Positions 12,888 to 22,943 of a stretch of 64,000 bases of DNA are shown piece by piece (position 1 is the stretch's first letter; the number at the start of each line of letters is the position of its first letter). The stretch covers positions 224,011,198 to 224,075,197 of the forward strand of contig OZ005741.1 in assembly GCA_963930735.1 (NCBI GenBank), given 5' to 3'. Source of the DNA: Dioctria linearis (Eukaryota; Arthropoda; Insecta; Diptera; Asilidae). The translations under genes and the position numbers were made by a program. Under the pieces are notes generated by a model that was not told the DNA's origin, did not search any database, and saw only the letters and a list, made by a program, of their open reading frames with translations.

Positions 12888-13450
12888 AAGTAGTCCCCTA
12901 TATCCTCAATCTAATGGATTAGCTGAGCGGTTTGTAAACATATCTAAAAAATTAGTACCAAAATGCAAAGAAACAAATAGTAGATTATGGTTGGCATTAC
13001 TGGAACACAGAAATACTCCTAATTAAAGGAGTACATCTCTCACCTGTCCAAGTATGTATTAATGGGCAGACAAACAAGAACACTAATACCCGTCAAAATA
13101 GAAAAATTTTAAATTGTGAAAATGCAGGAAGAAATAGAACCGATAGCAAAAATGTTATGATAGACATGCGAAAGTTAAATTAGAAATAAAAGAAGGAAAT
13201 AACGTGTGGATAAGGGTAGGAAGGTCTTGGTATCCTGGAACAGTAAAAGAAAAACATGAATCACCACGTTCATACATAGTTCAATTTGATACAGGGAAAA
13301 TAGTAAGACAAAATTCTATCCACATTAAAAAGAGGATGCAACAGTCCCAGTGTTGTATTTATTCACCTCAAGAAGAAAAAAGATATACTATGTCTAAAAA
13401 AAAACAAAAAACACAAAAAAAAGTTGAATTATAAGGATTAGTTAATGATA
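12888..13450 (+). pseudogene. Gypsy-type LTR retrotransposon: integrase C-terminal part
   Basis: The plus strand reads LYPQSNGLAERFV, the Y/HPxxNGxxER motif that includes the third catalytic residue of retroviral-type integrases, then LALLEHRNTP. A second frame at 13204-13434 continues NVWIRVGRSWYPGTVKEK and QNSIHIKKR, the small C-terminal barrel of gypsy integrases. Stops and frameshifts break it. Upstream pol is gone, cut at the LINE junction. Confidence 0.8.
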
Positions 13451-13551
13451 ATAGCCTAAGCACAGTTGAATTTTGATGTTAATTACTGATGGATTGATGT
13501 AACCCTAAAAGCAGTTGAATTCAAAAATAATTAATAAGTACAGATATATAT

Positions 13552-13580
13552 CTTGAAAGGGGAGGTGTAGTATGAGTATG
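13552..13580 (+). repeat. Polypurine tract and start of a gypsy 3' LTR
   Basis: GAAAGGGGAGG is a typical polypurine tract, followed by TGTAGTATGAGTATGAGTAG, which begins with TG as LTRs do. The LTR's right edge could not be fixed. Confidence 0.5.
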
Positions 13581-14480
13581 AGTAGAAGAGTCTACATAAC
13601 TACATCTAGAGCCTAAGTACATAAGCACACTAATAACAGAAAAAGAATGATGGTTGACAACAATAAAAAAAACCAAGTTCAAATTTTACAACAAGTGAAA
13701 AAAAAACTATTAATTTCAATAGATTCACAAGATTTCATTGAGGATAAATCGGATTGTAAGACAAACGTGAACATGAAAACATATAAAATTAAAGGAATTT
13801 AAAGCGGAATCTAATTCAAAATCTGGAGCATTATTTCATGGCTGTGCTCCGAAAACAATGCAAATTTAAAAAGAGAACAAAACAGAAGGCTGCAGAAGAC
13901 AAAAAAAGTATTTACATGGGAACTGGGGGGCACCATCAAAGAAAAAATTCAGAAAGAAGTTAAAACAAACACAGCCAGGATATAAAGCAGAAACAAGTAA
14001 ATTTTACTGAAATTAAATCATAATTATTTTTGTATTATTTTACATATAAATTTATACTTGCAACGAGGAAAAACAAAATTTTTACTATTTTTTGGGTGGG
14101 TGTAGGAAAAAATTACATTAATTGGCCGAACAAAAAATTCAATTTGTTCAGAAGCAAATAAAGAAAACTTAAATATATTTCCCGAAATAAAAACACGAAC
14201 TTCAAGTGAAATTTATAAAAGAACACGAGCTTAAATGTGCAGTATTGAGGAGTTAAAATTAATCAAGAATGAATTAAAAGAAATATTTTTATTTAAAATG
14301 TATTTTTAATTTGCATTTTAATGTCCTCCATTTTCTTAAAATAGATTACGAAAATATTCTCATATAAAAGCTCGTCTCGTAGTTGTTTCATGATCGCTTC
14401 CTATTGATATTGAATCCTGGAGTAAATCATATTAACCATTGATTCTAAATTTCCCTCAACCCAGCAAACATTTAGTAACC
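13581..14480. other. Possible gypsy LTR body and A-rich spacer
   Basis: A-rich sequence follows the LTR start without a visible CA-end or second LTR copy in the window. No genes seen. Confidence 0.35.
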
Positions 14481-14481
14481 A

Positions 14482-14815
14482 AGTCTGTCTATAGAACGTC
14501 AATTAATGACTTCAAATTGGCCAAAAAATTAAACGTCCTTCTGACGTCCTATGTACGACATATTAAGATCTCAATCTACATTTTTGTGGTCTTATTTACT
14601 TTCAGAAATTTGTTGTCATTACACCATCAATCGGTTCATTTTATGGGCATTTTGTTTAAATAGTTAGGAAATATTCAGACAAAATCGGTCTATAAAACGT
14701 CAATATATGACTTCAAATTGACTGCAAAAGGAAACGTCATTTCGGCGTCTTAGATAAGTCATTTCATTATCTCATTCTACAATTGTGATAAAAATTTAGT
14801 CAATTTCAGACGAAC
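14482..14815. repeat. Diverged tandem duplication, about 210-bp period
   Basis: GTCTATAGAACGTCAATTAA and GACTTCAAATTGGC near 14485 recur as GTCTATAAAACGTCAATATA and GACTTCAAATTGAC near 14690. Both continue through AAACGTC..., a YGACGTC/CGGCGTC block and a TCAATCTACA/TCATTCTACA segment ending in ...TTTCAG. The copies are diverged, so the duplication is old. Confidence 0.65.
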
Positions 14816-15199
14816 TCCAAATTGTCGTCATATTCATGTCTTGGTGGAGGATTTCAATCAACACAACCGTTACGTATATAATGGCGGTGACAATGATCAA
14901 GCTTTGAATTATTTACAGTTTTAAACGTAATCCAGTTACAAGAACAGGACAACATCTCTTCTACATTCCATATAATCGTTCAACATAATTCTTCATCCTT
15001 TTTACATAACTTCTACATTGGTAATCTCCATCAGCTATAATTATTAAGTTATCAAAGTGAATTATTAAAAAATAGTTGAGTCATTTTTTGCTCCTAGCCA
15101 GCGCTTGCTGCAATCACTCTTAAAAAACAAGTTATATAGTAAAAGGAGTAAAAAATTATGACAATTTGTCTGTCTGTCATCTTGATCTACTCCCTTGTA

Positions 15200-15420
15200 T
15201 TGTTTATAATTTTTTCTCAAAATTTACTGGAAATTTTTTCTTTTGATTTTTTATGCATTTTTGGAAGCCAACAACAATGCCTCGCTCCAATATAAAATCA
15301 ACGATGCCTCGACCTGACCTGATGTAGGGAAGCCCTCAAATTTTTCTTAGAAATTTACTGGAAATTTTTTCATTAGAATTTTTATGCATTTTGACCGACA
15401 ATGGCACACATGAAAGTATT
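15200..15420. repeat. Direct repeat AAATTTACTGGAAATTTTTTC
   Basis: The block AATTTACTGGAAATTTTTTC with a TTTTTATGCATTTT end occurs at about 15219 and again at about 15354. Between them lies one arm of a longer inverted repeat (15273-15320). Confidence 0.6.
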
Positions 15421-15958
15421 GTATCTGAAAATACCCAGCAAAGATTGCAAAACCAATGTGAATCGCAAAAATATTACAAAGTGCAACATAAATTTCGCTA
15501 GTGAATTCAAATGAGATATGAAAGCGAAACCTCGAGCGGAGCAAATGTTGACAGAACATTGATTGTATTACATTGGTGGTATCACTTCGGATTCACTTTG
15601 CTTTTCTTTTTCGACAAAATATGATAAATTTAAATGTATCCAAAGTGAATATTAATTTAATGTGGTAAATATAGCTTTAGCGATTCGCAAATGAAATTTT
15701 TTCTCAATCATTTGCGATATCAGCGTGTCCCATCTACGTATGAATATAATTTATTAACTTATGCTAATAGGTACCTACTACCTCTCTAATCTAGTCTCAT
15801 ATAAATGTAACCTATCATTTTTCCTTTAATGTTAATGAAATCTAATTTTAATTGCTCACATTTTACAATTCACTGATAGAAACACAAACAAGACAAATTT
15901 ATGATCTGTTCACCTTAAAATGCAAACTCAGAATGGAAAAATAGAACCGAAAAGCCCT

Positions 15959-16955
15959 GGTCACACCGGGAGCGGCGCGGTGCGGCAAGGCACGGCGTGG
16001 CACTGCCCGGTGGCACGCGGTCAAATATAGTGTTCACACCGAGAGCGGCAGATTTTATCCAAATGTACTCTAGTTCCGAGGAAGAAATTCTATTATTACT
16101 AGCTCTGCTTGAAAAAAAACAGATGAGTGATAAGTGATGAGGATCGATTACAAAATACTTAAGAATGCAAAAAGCCTTATTTAACGAATTGTGCGGACTT
16201 GTTTCGAATGAAAAGGAAATTTGCCGCCAGCGGCAGCGGCAAAATTGTGTTTTTGAGTAATCTCCAAAATTGCCGCGCGGCACCGCTCGCGGTGTGACTT
16301 AGGTCGCTTTCATATTGGCGAGCGGTGAGCGTTGAGCGATGAGCTGTGAGAGGTAAAACACCGCTTAGCCAGGCCGTCGCTACGAAAGTTTTCACATTGA
16401 ATAGCGTTGAGCGGTGAGCGTTGAACGGTGAGCGTTGAGCTGTGTCGCCGAGCGGTGTTTTCACTGCTCAGCTGAACAGAGCGGTGAGCGGTGGCTGTGA
16501 GCGTTGCCCGTTAGTGTGGTGTAATTTATATAACAAAGTTTTTCCTCGGGACTTATTGGTCTTTAGAAGTCTGTTTTTTTCTGCAGGCGATTTCTAAGTC
16601 TTATTAAAATTTAATTGACATTCGTAGAAATTCAAAAAATTGCTCAACCGGTTTTTATTTATTTTAAAATTACTAGTCTTGTCCGTTTTTTTGTTAAAAT
16701 CAATCTCTTTAACCGTAAATTATCGAGTAATACCATTTTTCTCATAAGCCTTGACATCATTATGCACTAAAAGTTACGATGCAACTAATATCTAAAGCGG
16801 ATCAATGTGAAACCTTTGCCGCGTATCGCGCACCGCTCAACGCTCACAGCTCATCGCTCATCGCTCGCCAATCTGTGGGCGGCCTTATACATTTAATTTT
16901 GCAAGAACAATCGTGCAGCGGCAACTGAAAAATGCCGCGCCGCTCCCGGTGTGAC
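15959..16955. mobile_element. GC-rich MITE with GGTCACACCGGGAGCGGCGC ends
   Basis: Left end GGTCACACCGGGAGCGGCG and right end CGCCGCTCCCGGTGTGAC form an inverted pair. Related ends also occur inside (CACACCGAGAGCGGCAG at about 16036; GCACCGCTCGCGGTGTGAC at 16280-16298), so the element has duplicated arms. The GC-rich arms stand out from the AT-rich surroundings. It is non-coding and contains the element at 16302-16884. The end style resembles PIF/Harbinger MITEs. Confidence 0.65.
16302..16884. mobile_element. Harbinger-like MITE flanked by TTA, with GAGCGGTGAGCGTT arrays
   Basis: The element runs from GGTCGCTTTCATATTGGCGA to its inverted counterpart (CGCTCGCCAATCTGTGGGCG) ending GGCC. TTA lies at both edges (16299-16301 and 16885-16887), the 3-bp duplication usual for PIF/Harbinger. 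The arms hold degenerate arrays of GAGCGGTGAGCGTT on the left and the inverted form on the right. It has no ORF and sits inside the MITE at 15959-16955. Confidence 0.75.
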
Positions 16956-17430
16956 ACCCACTAAAATCTTGAAATTGTAAAATTCTCAGAAGTTCGGGCA
17001 CAAAACACAACATGCACGAGTTCATGTAAGATAAATAAAAGAGAACAGAATTTTTATTCGCGTTAGTTTTGCTTTTATATCAATTCGATAACATAAATAA
17101 TGTTTAGCTCTGTCGCATTTACTCTCATGTTTCGGATTGTGCAGCTCTATTGTCGCTTAAATTTCGCTGTTGCGGACGTTCGCCAAATTGTTTGCTGGGA
17201 CCAAGCGCCCGTTGTCAGCTTCGAAACGCCTACAAATTCTAAAAAAAAAAAAAAATTAATCACGTCGCGGCATCGTTGATTTTATATTGGAGCGAGACAA
17301 TGCTGGTTTACCCTTGGTTACGTCAGCAAGTCGAGGCATCATCGAAGCATCGTCGATTATATATTCGAACGAGGCGTTGCAGATTTTTGTTCTACTTGCC
17401 CAGTCTTTATCTATGCTATTGTGTTTCTAC

Positions 17431-17936
17431 CACTGACATATATAACATGGACTTCCTGATTTTCTATTTCATATGGGTTAACTTTTGTTGGCAGGGGTGT
17501 GACAATTATCTCAATTTCAAGTTTTACTTTCGCTTTAATATTCATATTAAAAGTTCAACAAATTACAGATGTATTCGAAATTATTTCTATTCTTGGAAGT
17601 TTATCTCCTACAACATCAAATATTTCTTAAACTTGATTTTTAAAGAAATAAAATTAAGCAATTTTTGTCTACCTGCCCCTAAAAGTAGGTATGGGGGACA
17701 GAGAAAGGATTACAAATATTGTATTGCCATCTATTTCTATTCTATATATTCATTGGGGAAACCACTGAACTGAAACTGGACTATGGTGGATTTTGTATAG
17801 AATTTATTATTTGAAGTTCAGCGCAATAAAGTAGTTAAACCAAAAAGAGACAACTATAGAAAAGTTATCCCATAATAATAGTAAATAATGTAAGCAATTT
17901 CAGGAGTATCAGCAGTCCATTTTATATATGTCAGTG
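17431..17936. mobile_element. hAT-type MITE, family B copy 1
   Basis: The element starts CACTGACATATATAACATGG and ends in the inverted form (CCATTTTATATATGTCAGTG). An 8-bp target duplication GTTTCTAC lies at 17423-17430 and 17937-17944, both perfect, which is the hAT signature. The 506-bp interior has only a low-complexity ORF that I consider chance. A second copy of the family is at 36010-37930. Its right edge is 183 bp upstream of the heat-shock protein ATG. Confidence 0.9.
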
Positions 17937-17944
17937 GTTTCTAC

Positions 17945-18119
17945 ATTTAGAAAGCAGATAATCAAGTAAGCTATCAATACCAGTACAAAAAAAAACCAAA
18001 ATTTAACATAGTAAGCAATGAAAAATAATTAATCACAAAATATTCAAAAATTGACACTTTGGCACATTATATCGTACAAAAAAAAAACTAAATTAAATTA
18101 ATATATTACGATTTTGAAA
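17945..18119 (+). promoter_or_regulatory. Upstream region of the small heat-shock gene
   Basis: This 175-bp AT-rich stretch separates the MITE end (17936, with its duplication to 17944) from the ATG. CATTATATCG at 18064 is the only weak TATA-like element. No inverted nGAAn array typical of heat-shock elements is evident. The promoter must be short or lie partly inside the MITE. Confidence 0.3.
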
Positions 18120-18629
18120 ATGGCAGCAAGTAATGAAAGTAAACCAATTCTTGATAAGAAAGTCCTTGAGGCTGAAGTTACCAAAATGAAAGAACGCTTT
18201 GAAACAGAAATGCGTAAAATCAGTGAAGAAATGCAAAGGTTCCAAAATGAAATGGTGAAATTCTTCGATGCCAAAAAGAAGGAGGGAAAAGAGGGAGACG
18301 AATGTTCAATGTCACAATGTTCAACAAATAATGAGCCAATAATTAAAATTGAAGGAGACAAGCAAATCTTACAGTTGAAATTCGATGTAAGTCTCTTCAA
18401 AGCAGACGAAGTTCAGGTAAATCCTGAGGATGGAAAGATCATTATTCGGGCAAAACATGAAGAAGATATTGGCAAAGGGAAGCTGAATACGGATTTCGTT
18501 CAAGAAATTAATTTGCCATCTAATCTAGATCTTAGCCAAATTCAAACTACAAATAAAGATGGTTTACTTGTGATCAGTGCTGTTTTACCAGATGATTTTG
18601 TTTTACAAGAAGACGAACAAAAGTCTTAA
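18120..18629 (+). CDS. Small heat-shock protein, alpha-crystallin domain, intronless, divergent
   Basis: The protein is 169 residues. The first ATG is at 18120 (TTTTGAAAATGG); the frame stays open a little upstream but without an ATG. Residues about 8-50 form a charged helical N-terminus with KERFETEMRKISEEMQRF, like that of fly CG14207/HspB8-type proteins. Residues about 70-158 form the beta-sandwich core (LQLKFDVSLFKADEVQV, IIIRAKHEE, GLLVISAVLP). By family it would be an ATP-independent cytosolic chaperone holding unfolding proteins. Two arginines of the dimer strand seen in most relatives appear as Thr and Gln in NTDFVQEINLP, and there is no C-terminal I-x-I motif. AATAAA signals follow from about 18684. 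I see no clear heat-shock element upstream. A hAT-like MITE ends 183 bp before the ATG. It could be a functional divergent paralogue or an old retrocopy. Confidence 0.85.
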   Translation: MAASNESKPILDKKVLEAEVTKMKERFETEMRKISEEMQRFQNEMVKFFDAKKKEGKEGDECSMSQCSTNNEPIIKIEGDKQILQLKFDVSLFKADEVQVNPEDGKIIIRAKHEEDIGKGKLNTDFVQEINLPSNLDLSQIQTTNKDGLLVISAVLPDDFVLQEDEQKS

Positions 18630-18683
18630 GGAAAAATTTGGGGGTTTTTTTTGTTGCTTTCAGACAAAATTATTAAAAAAAGA

Positions 18684-18705
18684 ATAAATAAAAAAAAATA
18701 AAGAA
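18684..18705 (+). promoter_or_regulatory. Polyadenylation signal cluster of the small heat-shock gene
   Basis: Two AATAAA hexamers and an ATAAAG lie in an A-rich stretch 55-75 bp after the stop codon, at the expected distance for an insect mRNA 3' end. Confidence 0.5.
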
Positions 18706-19205
18706 ATCAAGAAAATATGTATTTGATAAAGGGAATAAAATCTTAATTAAATTGTAACTGTTTTTAATTGAATTAAAATATTTCTTGAAATATCATCCCT
18801 TGGAATGCAAACCTGGCGAATGAGGAATTTGTTTTGTATTTTCTTTTACACCATCGTGAAATCAGGAGCTTCAATCATTTATACATATACAGACATCTGT
18901 ATAGAACCGGAACCCCCAGAATAATACAAGCCATGAAGTCTGTGATGACTCAGACATATTAAAAGGTTACAGCCATCCAGTAAGACCTCACTCTGTTTTT
19001 GCACACATCATGGAGGAAGAACTAACATTTTATCTGAAACAGATGCTAAAGCCCAAAACTATCACTTCCACAGAAAAAAGAAGTTAAAATAAATTGCAGC
19101 TAATTATGTTTTCTTTTTTTATATATCTTATATATTCCCAAAGCAATCACTTCCACCGATCACCTCCACCGAACCATTATCCAGAGAGAAAAATTTCTTT
19201 TTGAC
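18706..19205. other. Spacer after the heat-shock gene
   Basis: AT-rich sequence with no coding or repeat structure that I can support. A weak plus-strand reading frame around 18850-18960 is not recognisable. Confidence 0.4.
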
Positions 19206-20850
19206 CAGAATGTTAGACAAAGAATATTGGCAAGCCGGTCCTGGTCAAAACCACTCGGAACAACTTTAGCAATCGTGAAGTGGTTGCAGACTCCCTGGAT
19301 AAAGCTAATATTTTGACTGCTAGATTCGCTTCACATTCTCGTCTTCTACCCGCTTCACAGACCTCTGTGTTCAAGATCCTTAAGGAGATCAACGTCTCCA
19401 AAGCCACAGACCCTGATGGTTTCTCGTCTCTGTTAATTAAAAGCTTCGCATCATCCTTGGCTAAACTTCTGCGCAAACTATTCTACTTGTTTTAATCGAC
19501 AGGAATCCTTCAAACTGCTTGGAAACTAGCCCATATTCAGCCTATTGCCAAAAAAGGAGAGGGTAACGATCCCTCAAATTATCGACCAATTGCAATCACT
19601 TCGATTCTTTCTAAGGTTTTTGAATTTATCATTAGCTCCAAATTAATTAAGTATCTAGAAGCCAAATATGTCTGAGTCATCAACGATCGCCAATATGGCT
19701 TCCAAACTGGACGCTCATCTGAGACTTGCTGACTTTTCTTACGGAACGTTCGAACCGTAGTCTTCACAATTTTAGTGAGTCTAAGATCGTTGCTCTGAAT
19801 ATTTCAAAAGCCTTTGATAGAGCCTATAGGCTATAGTATCCCGCCGCTTAAGCCAAACTTAAAGCACTTGGTCTCTACCCTCCTCTCCTATTATGGATTG
19901 AAAGTTTCTTATCCAGTCGCCTAATACGGGTTGTATTAGATGGCGTTTCATTTGAACCTCATCCTATAAATGCTGGTGTGCCCCAGGGATCCATTATCTC
20001 TCCCGACTCTCTTCTTAATTTTCATTAATGATTTGCTCTATATTATTTTCGCTGACGACAGTACCCTTGATTTCATGTACTCCTTTGACAATCTTGCGGA
20101 CTCCAGAAGGAATGAATCCGCATATGTATAATGAGATTGTATTACTAGATCATTAAATATTGATCTTGCAAATATATTCGTTTGGGGCAAAGCGAAATCG
20201 ACTTCAATGCATCTAAAACCAAAGCTGCCTTATCTCTTTAAAACAAGATCATCATTTCTCCACTTTCGTTTCATTTGATGGAGTACTGATTTACGATACA
20301 CCGTCTTTATGCATTCTTTGCATTAATATTTCTAGCTTAGCATTAATATTTCTAAGTTAGATAGATCAAATCTTCTCTGTTGCCAAAGAAGCATCGAAAT
20401 GTCTTGGATTTCTGAAAAGGTGTAAGAAATATTTCAGCCCATCGAATCTAGCGCTCCTCTACAAGTCCTACATCAGACCTAGAATGGAATACAATTCCCA
20501 TATCTGGGCCGGGGATGGTCGAACAGCTTTAGCTTCATTGGACATAGTCCAAAAGAGAGCCTTCAAGCTCCTTGGCGATGTGGCAATAGCTCACTGTATC
20601 ATCGCCGCAATATTGGATGCCTTTCGCTCCTTTATCGCTACATGCATGGTCAATGTTCCGATGAAATATCTAGTCTGATCCCTTGTAGAATGATTCCTGC
20701 ACGCAATACTCGCGCTTCAGACGCTTAAAATTACTTTTATCACGAATGTGAAACAGTGCACGATCTTCTGTTTTTCCTCCGGCATATAATCTGCGAAGGA
20801 ATGATTACTCAGCTGAGAGTTTTTGTTTGAGGAATCGTAGTCATTTGGTT
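19206..20850 (+). pseudogene. Degenerate Jockey-like LINE, family J, reverse transcriptase
   Basis: Fragments in shifting frames read NVSKATDPDGFSSLLIKSF, SESKIVALNISKAFDRAYR, NAGVPQGSIISP and a FADDSTL-like region (written here as IFADDSTLDF), then YKSYIRPRMEYNSHIWAGDG and a C-terminal arginine-rich end. Many stops. By family it is a non-LTR retrotransposon using target-primed reverse transcription. The same family appears inverted at 25690-27290 and 41235-41985 and as a scrap at 48590-48880. Confidence 0.85.
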
Positions 20851-21059
20851 CAGACAAATTTTTTTAAATAATCTTATTAGGAAAGGTATAAAAATGTTAT
20901 TTCCGTTCGGAAAGTAAGGAAGCGAGCTTAAGAATATCAGAACACCACTTTTCTGTATGAATAGTAGTTTAGGGCAGAGAAGCTATTTAAATCAAACTTT
21001 TGTCAATCTTTCATAAGAACACTGCAAATATTTTATAATGTTAGGACTCCGTTGGGGCT
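20851..21059. other. Short spacer
   Basis: Nothing recognised. Confidence 0.4.
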
Positions 21060-21205
21060 CTCATGTGGTAGTGAGGGAGTCTGTTTCATGGCTTATGAAG
21101 TATTCTCGAGGGTTTTGGTTAATGCCATATCTTTTTGCAACACTGTATTGTGTATTTCCAGCCTGAACTTCTTGAACTAGCTTTAATTTGGTTGGTGCCA
21201 TATTT
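21060..21205 (-). pseudogene. N-terminal fragment of a pogo/Tigger-type transposase
   Basis: The minus strand starts MAPTKLKLVQEVQAGNTQYS and continues VAKRYGINQNPREYF, a helix-turn-helix with the KLxxVxxVxxGxxxxxVAKxYGI pattern of psq/CENP-B-type transposase N-termini. It stops soon after and no DDE region follows. It is unlike the Tigger at 10115 in sequence. Confidence 0.55.
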
Positions 21206-22943
21206 TAAACAATTAACAAAACCTGATCAATTACTTAAAAACGGTACCAAACTAAACTCATTTGGTTGATTCTCACTGCAGACTGCCGTGTAAAGTAAAC
21301 AAATTTCAACCAACTTGCGTTATTTTAGCAAAGCTGACACAAGCGTTGTTTTGCATGCGTGCAAAATGAGTGTAATATTAAATTTTGAAAAACTTCATAG
21401 TTTTGGTAAAAACAAAAAAATTCTGTAGATTTTATTTACTTAACCTTACTGTCTTTAGCAAAAATAAAGAAAAAAAAAAGTCTGAAAATAAAGAGTTTCA
21501 ACAACATTTCATCACTTAACTCAAAAAAAGAAAGTTCTGATTTTGTTGTTGGGGCAGACACTATTGATGTGGAAGTAATGAAAAGGTGTACTTAATACAA
21601 TTTATAATATTTACATGAAAAATTATTTACTTATTTACGAAGAGCACAGTAACAAACCTTAAATTAAATCTTTTCTTAAGTAAAATCTAAAGCATTGAAT
21701 GCTGAATTAAAAAAGGGGCGGAAGATAAAGAAAAGAAAAATACACGACAAAAGTCGTGACACAAGAGTTTTACAGTTTTGCAGCCTTTCCGCCATCATAT
21801 CCATCAAGCATCACCATATTTCTGGGAGTTCACCACCTCGACCCATTCCATTTTAGCGTTACCATCACCATTTAACAACATTCCGCCTGGAATCCCCTCT
21901 TCATGATAATTTTCCGGTTTACATCGAGTTTTGAAATCAACTACTCGAGCACGTACCGTTGCGGCAATTATAAATTGTAGGTGTGCACCATCGTCGTCGT
22001 TGTCGTCGTCGACATCATCATCATCGTCGTCGTCCTTCCAAAGCAATATACTATATGTAGTATGGTAGGAGCAGCTGCTATCCCACGAAGGATGATGATG
22101 GTGAAGTTGACGACAGCTATGAAGGACGATACTGCCGAAGACGGGGTGTTCCGGGATATATTCTGGTTCTAGGCGCATTATGTATGAAACGGAAGTTTGT
22201 GTGATACATGCATGTGTACCTTTATACTCTGACGTAGGTATGTAATAGAATGTCTGTGCTATATACCTTCGTATCTGCGGAGGAATCCAATTCTCGTTGG
22301 TAGCAAGTAAAAAAAAACAACAACAAATGCTTTAACTGTGAGCATTTTTACTTTTTTTTTTCTAAAAATATATTCAGATGTTAGGCACGAAATGTTCACC
22401 TTCCCCACTGAAGGACCTCAAATGGAACACAGACCTGGGGGGATAAGTGCTGAACGGAACGTGATGAATAGGCTAGAGAGATGCAAGAGTCCGCGGTTTG
22501 TTAACTTCCTGACATTTATTTAGTAGTAAAAAAAAAGAAGGAATTAAATACGATGGTGCTAATTATGTCTTTTTTTAATATCATGGAAACTAAGAAATGT
22601 CAAGTGTACAGTTAAGATGCCAAGGCGGCTTTTACATACTTTTTTTTATTATTTTATATATAAATCCCCCTGAGCTCAGAGGATTATTCGCTACAAATAG
22701 CATCCTTTGCTTGATGATATCTCACATTTAAAATCAGAATAGAGAGTGAGAGAGAAAATGTCTAGCTGAGGGATGAAAGGTTTTCGTACAGTCGAACAAG
22801 ATATTAAAGGTTTTATTATTATTTTTTGTATTTTGTATTCATATGTATGTTCCGGATAAAAAGTATCTTAATGTATACCTACCAAGTTATTCCTCCTTAT
22901 GAGCTGATGAAAAAACTATAGATATCAGCTGGTTGTGAAAATA
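21206..22943. other. Spacer with a GTC/ATC trinucleotide tract
   Basis: At 21987-22039 a run of CGTCGT and ATCATC units gives an aspartate run on the minus strand inside a 124-codon frame (21804-22178). The frame is otherwise unlike known proteins and probably non-coding, although the HEEGIPGGMLLNGDG end is not obviously repetitive. T-rich and A-rich runs make up the rest. Confidence 0.4.

Larger units (their letters stand above)
15273..17385. repeat. Inverted repeat pair about 2 kb apart around the MITE cluster
   Basis: AATGCCTCGCTCCAATATAA and AATCAACGATGCCTCGAC at 15280-15320 return inverted at 17262-17306 as GCATCGTTGATTTTATATTG and GAGCGAGACAATG. A second degenerate direct copy follows at 17328-17385. 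This may mark the ends of a larger fold-back type element, or two independent copies of one repeat. Confidence 0.55.

Noticed and set aside
16177..16464. Minus-strand ORFs of 95 and 122 codons with repeating AHRSTL words
   Set aside because: They are translations of the tandem GAGCGGTGAGCGTT arrays of a MITE.
17276..17773. 165-codon plus-strand ORF
   Set aside because: Rich in Tyr, Phe, Ile and Asn with no domain, and it crosses the edge of a hAT-type MITE with a target duplication, so it is composition-driven.
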